A DNA stretch of 64,000 bases from assembly GCF_000002995.4 (NCBI RefSeq), contig NW_025062479.1:4397221-4461220 (forward strand), read 5' to 3'. Positions within the stretch are counted from its first letter, which is position 1; every line of letters starts with the position of its first letter. Under the pieces are notes generated by a model, which saw nothing but the letters and a program-made list of their open reading frames with translations, made no database searches and was not told where the DNA came from. The DNA comes from Brugia malayi (Eukaryota > Nematoda > Chromadorea > Rhabditida > Onchocercidae). The translations under genes were made by a program, and so were the position numbers. Below, one piece after another: positions 61,201-64,000 of the stretch.

Positions 61201-64000
61201 TTGCATGTGTGAAATTTCGCTGAAAACTTCACTGACATGTTTTTTAGGATGGTACTATTCGTATTATCAGAAATGGAATTGGGATTGAGGAATTGGCCTC
61301 CGTAGAGCTAAAAGGCATCAAAAACATGTTTACCCTTCGTACACGTGACGATGAGTTTGATGATTATCTAATTCTCAGCTTTGATAGCGAAACACATGTA
61401 CTATTAATTAATGGAGAGGAGTTAGAAGACACAGAGATCACAGGTTATTTCACATTAATCGTGTTTTACAGCACTAATTTCATCCTTGCATTTATTTTTT
61501 CGACTTAATATTAATAAACATGGTTATGTTTTACATTTTGGCTACGTAAGTTTTACCACCTCGAATTCTGAATTCACTATGTGGTCCCAATTGTTCATTT
61601 TCAGACTTGATCAATTGTTTTTAATTGTAGGTTTCACAGTTGACGGTGCAACCCTTTGGGCAGGCTGTCTATTCCATAGTAAAACAATTTTGCAAGTAAC
61701 ACATGGGGAAGTAATTCTTATTGATGGCGATAATATTCAAGTATGGAAATCTTCCAAGTGGATCACGCTTGTTGCTGTCAATGAAATAACGGGCATGATT
61801 TTGTTATTGATCTCTGATCTTTCATTATAATGTAAACTAACTCAATTACCACACTGAGAATGATAGAGAAAAAAGGTATTTTATTGAGCAAAAAAAGAAA
61901 AAAGTTATGGGTGAAATGTGAAATAAGATGTAGTCTTGTCTTTTTTTCCATTTTTATTTTGCAGAATCTTATTACTCTTAACAGAATTGCGCGTTGATAT
62001 GGAGTAAAATTGTGAAAAAATTTTCCACTTTATAAACTAAAATAATGAAAAATCTAGGTCAGTTGGTGGTAGCTTGTGGAGCTCTCCTGATATATCTAGA
62101 AGCGAATTCTGCGGGTTTTAAAGTGATCACCGAAATAGAATGCGAATTTGAAATTTCTTGTATTGACATTACTCCTATTGGTAAGTTATTCGTTCTTTTG
62201 AACTCTTTAGTAGTATTTCAAAGAATGTAAGTATGGAAAATGAAGAGTAAAAGTTCTTTAGCACTAAATTCCAGAGCCCACATTCTGTTATTCACTTATA
62301 AACCTAACTTCACAAACTATCCTTTCAAACTTTTCTTTGACTTCTAACTTTTTCATATTATTATAGGAGGATAGATGATTTCCTCTGAAATACAGTACTC
62401 TTGCCTATAATGGTTGCAATTCCTACTTTAAGGGAAAGGTACACTGCGTTCCGAAATATGTGCTGTTGGCTATTGGACTGATCTTTCGGTTGCGTTACGC
62501 GCTTTGCCCCAGTTGGTAGAAGTAGTTCGGGAAAAAATAGTTGGTGATATGCTTTCTCGATCTATTATGTTGAGTCCAATGGAAGGGCACGTTTATTTGC
62601 TGGTGGCGCTTGGAGATGGAACAGTACATTATTTTCAAATTGATATGAAAACTGGTTAGTCTGAAGTCCTTCAAGTGTTTTTGTGTTAAATTCTGTTTGT
62701 AATCGTCGAACATCTGTTAACATTTTCATTTTGAATTTACACAAAGTGGTTTCATGTTTCATTATGGGCGGACACGTGCTGTACGCTACTTTTCTGTTAT
62801 CGAAAGATTTGTATTCATTCCTCATACGACGCGGGAATTGGATTCACTTTTCCGTGTAGGAACAAGCCATACATTTTGTTGATAACTTCAGGTGCTCTTT
62901 TGGATCCAAAAAAAGCAACTCTAGGGACACAACCAATACATTTGCGTAAATTTCGGTCTCGATGTTCTCCAGTTCATAATATCTTTGTATGCAGTGATCG
63001 GCCAGCAGTCATTTATTCTTCGAATCAGAAACTTTTGTTTTCCAATGTAAATCTTAGAATGGTTTCTACAATGACGCCTTTGTATGCAGAAGCTTATCCA
63101 GATGCGTTAGTACTTACTGATGGACATTCTTTAGTTATCGGTTAGTCCTAATCATTGATCAAATACTTTTTTGGGAATTTTTATTTTGACTTCCTTAGTT
63201 TGTTTGTTTGTTGTTGTTTTTTTTTTCTTTTTAGTTGAAATAACTTGAAACCTCCTTTTCAGGTAGAATCGATGATATTCAGAAACTTCATATTAGAACA
63301 GTTCCACTAGGTGAAAGTCCTTCTCGAATTGCTTATCAGCCGGAAACAAATACAATTGCTGTAATTGTTGAACGACTAGAAGTGATTTTGTTTTTGTTCT
63401 TTTATGTGGTATATTTTCTTTTTCAACTGTCCAGTGAAATGGTCGACGAAACTAGTTTTACTTGATCATGGGGAATCAATGCTTAGTATGTAATAAGGAA
63501 TGTTTATTTAATATTCTCCACTACAAGCCATGTGTTTTATTTTCGCTTCCCTGCAGTTTGTGGATGCCATGGGGAAACATCATTTTGGGCAGTGTGCATC
63601 AAAAAATGCGATGGAAACATCAAGTAGTCGCCTGAGCTCTATGAGGCGAGAACCTACTCCAGAATGTTTGGCTGAAGAAATGGAAGTGAGCGTTTCAGAC
63701 AAATTAAGGCCCACTTAATTAGGGCACATTTTTCATAACGCATGTGTTGAAGTAACTACAGAACAATCATTGAAATTGGTTAGAAACCATGAATTTAGGT
63801 CTCAGGTATTTCATTTTGAAATTTTCGCCGTAGTACGCATGTTTTGGGATTGAAATGTTTGATTTTTCCTGTTCACATACTTGCTATTGGATTCATTAAG
63901 ATTACAGGTCAGTTCAGTTTTATTGCTGGATTCCAATACATTTGAAATATTACATTCGCATGAACTTGAAGGCAGCGAGATGGCAATGTCGCTGGCTTCT
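58220..64000 (+). CDS. ddb-1: DDB1, damaged-DNA-binding protein 1 / CUL4 ligase adaptor (3' part outside window)
   Basis: The first exon (58220-58435) reads [20 protein letters not shown], continues [20 protein letters not shown] and is near-identical in pattern to animal DDB1. Later blocks include [175 protein letters not shown] and finally [18 protein letters not shown] at the right edge. These cover beta-propellers A and B and the start of C in human order. About two fifths of the 1140-residue protein would lie beyond the window. DDB1 links CUL4-RBX1 to DCAF receptors and acts in DNA damage and replication licensing (family knowledge). Exon acceptors near 62434 and 63908 were fixed by frame continuity. 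Confidence 0.93.

Overview
This window reads as an AT-rich animal nuclear genome, most likely a parasitic nematode of the spirurid/filarial type. Genes are split into many small exons by introns of roughly 60-600 bases with short T-rich 3' splice sites. Several start codons sit a few bases after a strong acceptor, as expected for spliced-leader trans-splicing, and most gene products have clear Caenorhabditis elegans counterparts. No bacterial gene, rRNA, tRNA or CRISPR array was found. All gene models are hand-spliced from conserved protein blocks, donor/acceptor signals and reading-frame continuity; no transcript data were available.

Layout from left to right: a nucleobindin gene (+, 1415-5151) converges with a small selenoprotein K gene (-, 7002-6125). 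Next comes a gene-poor, repeat-bearing stretch with a decayed BEL/Pao-like LTR element (9405-10913), a second broken gag copy (about 11300-11640) and a short tandem array (about 12009-12133). An unrecognised membrane-protein-like gene follows (-, about 13100-12326). Then two tandem minus-strand genes: a CCDC186/CCCP-1 golgin-like coiled-coil protein (21590-14746), preceded in transcription order by a BNIP3/DCT-1 mitophagy receptor (24656-22484). After about 4.5 kb without a clear gene come atlastin (+, 29208-32722) and ARL3 (+, 34999-37200). A small Ly6/activin-receptor-fold membrane protein (-, 38730-37909) is followed by about 6 kb of gene-poor DNA. A large calcium-channel alpha2-delta subunit gene (-, 55724-45145, UNC-36-like) comes next, and DDB1 (+, 58220 to the window edge) runs off the right end.

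The most striking observation is the selenoprotein K gene. Its last codons read Gly-Gly-Gly-Ser-UGA-Gly-stop, the arrangement seen at the selenocysteine of animal SELENOK. The sequence 45-125 bases downstream of the UGA folds by eye into a complete type II SECIS element. A second perfect 7-bp hairpin sits 11 bases after the UGA, where a recoding stem-loop could act. C. elegans is known for using selenocysteine in a single protein, so a second UGA-decoding gene in a nematode deserves checking.

The genes do not form one pathway, though several act in endomembrane biology: SELENOK and atlastin in the ER, CCDC186 in dense-core vesicle maturation, ARL3 in lipidated-cargo transport to cilia, nucleobindin in the Golgi/secretory lumen, BNIP3 at mitochondria and alpha2-delta at the plasma membrane.
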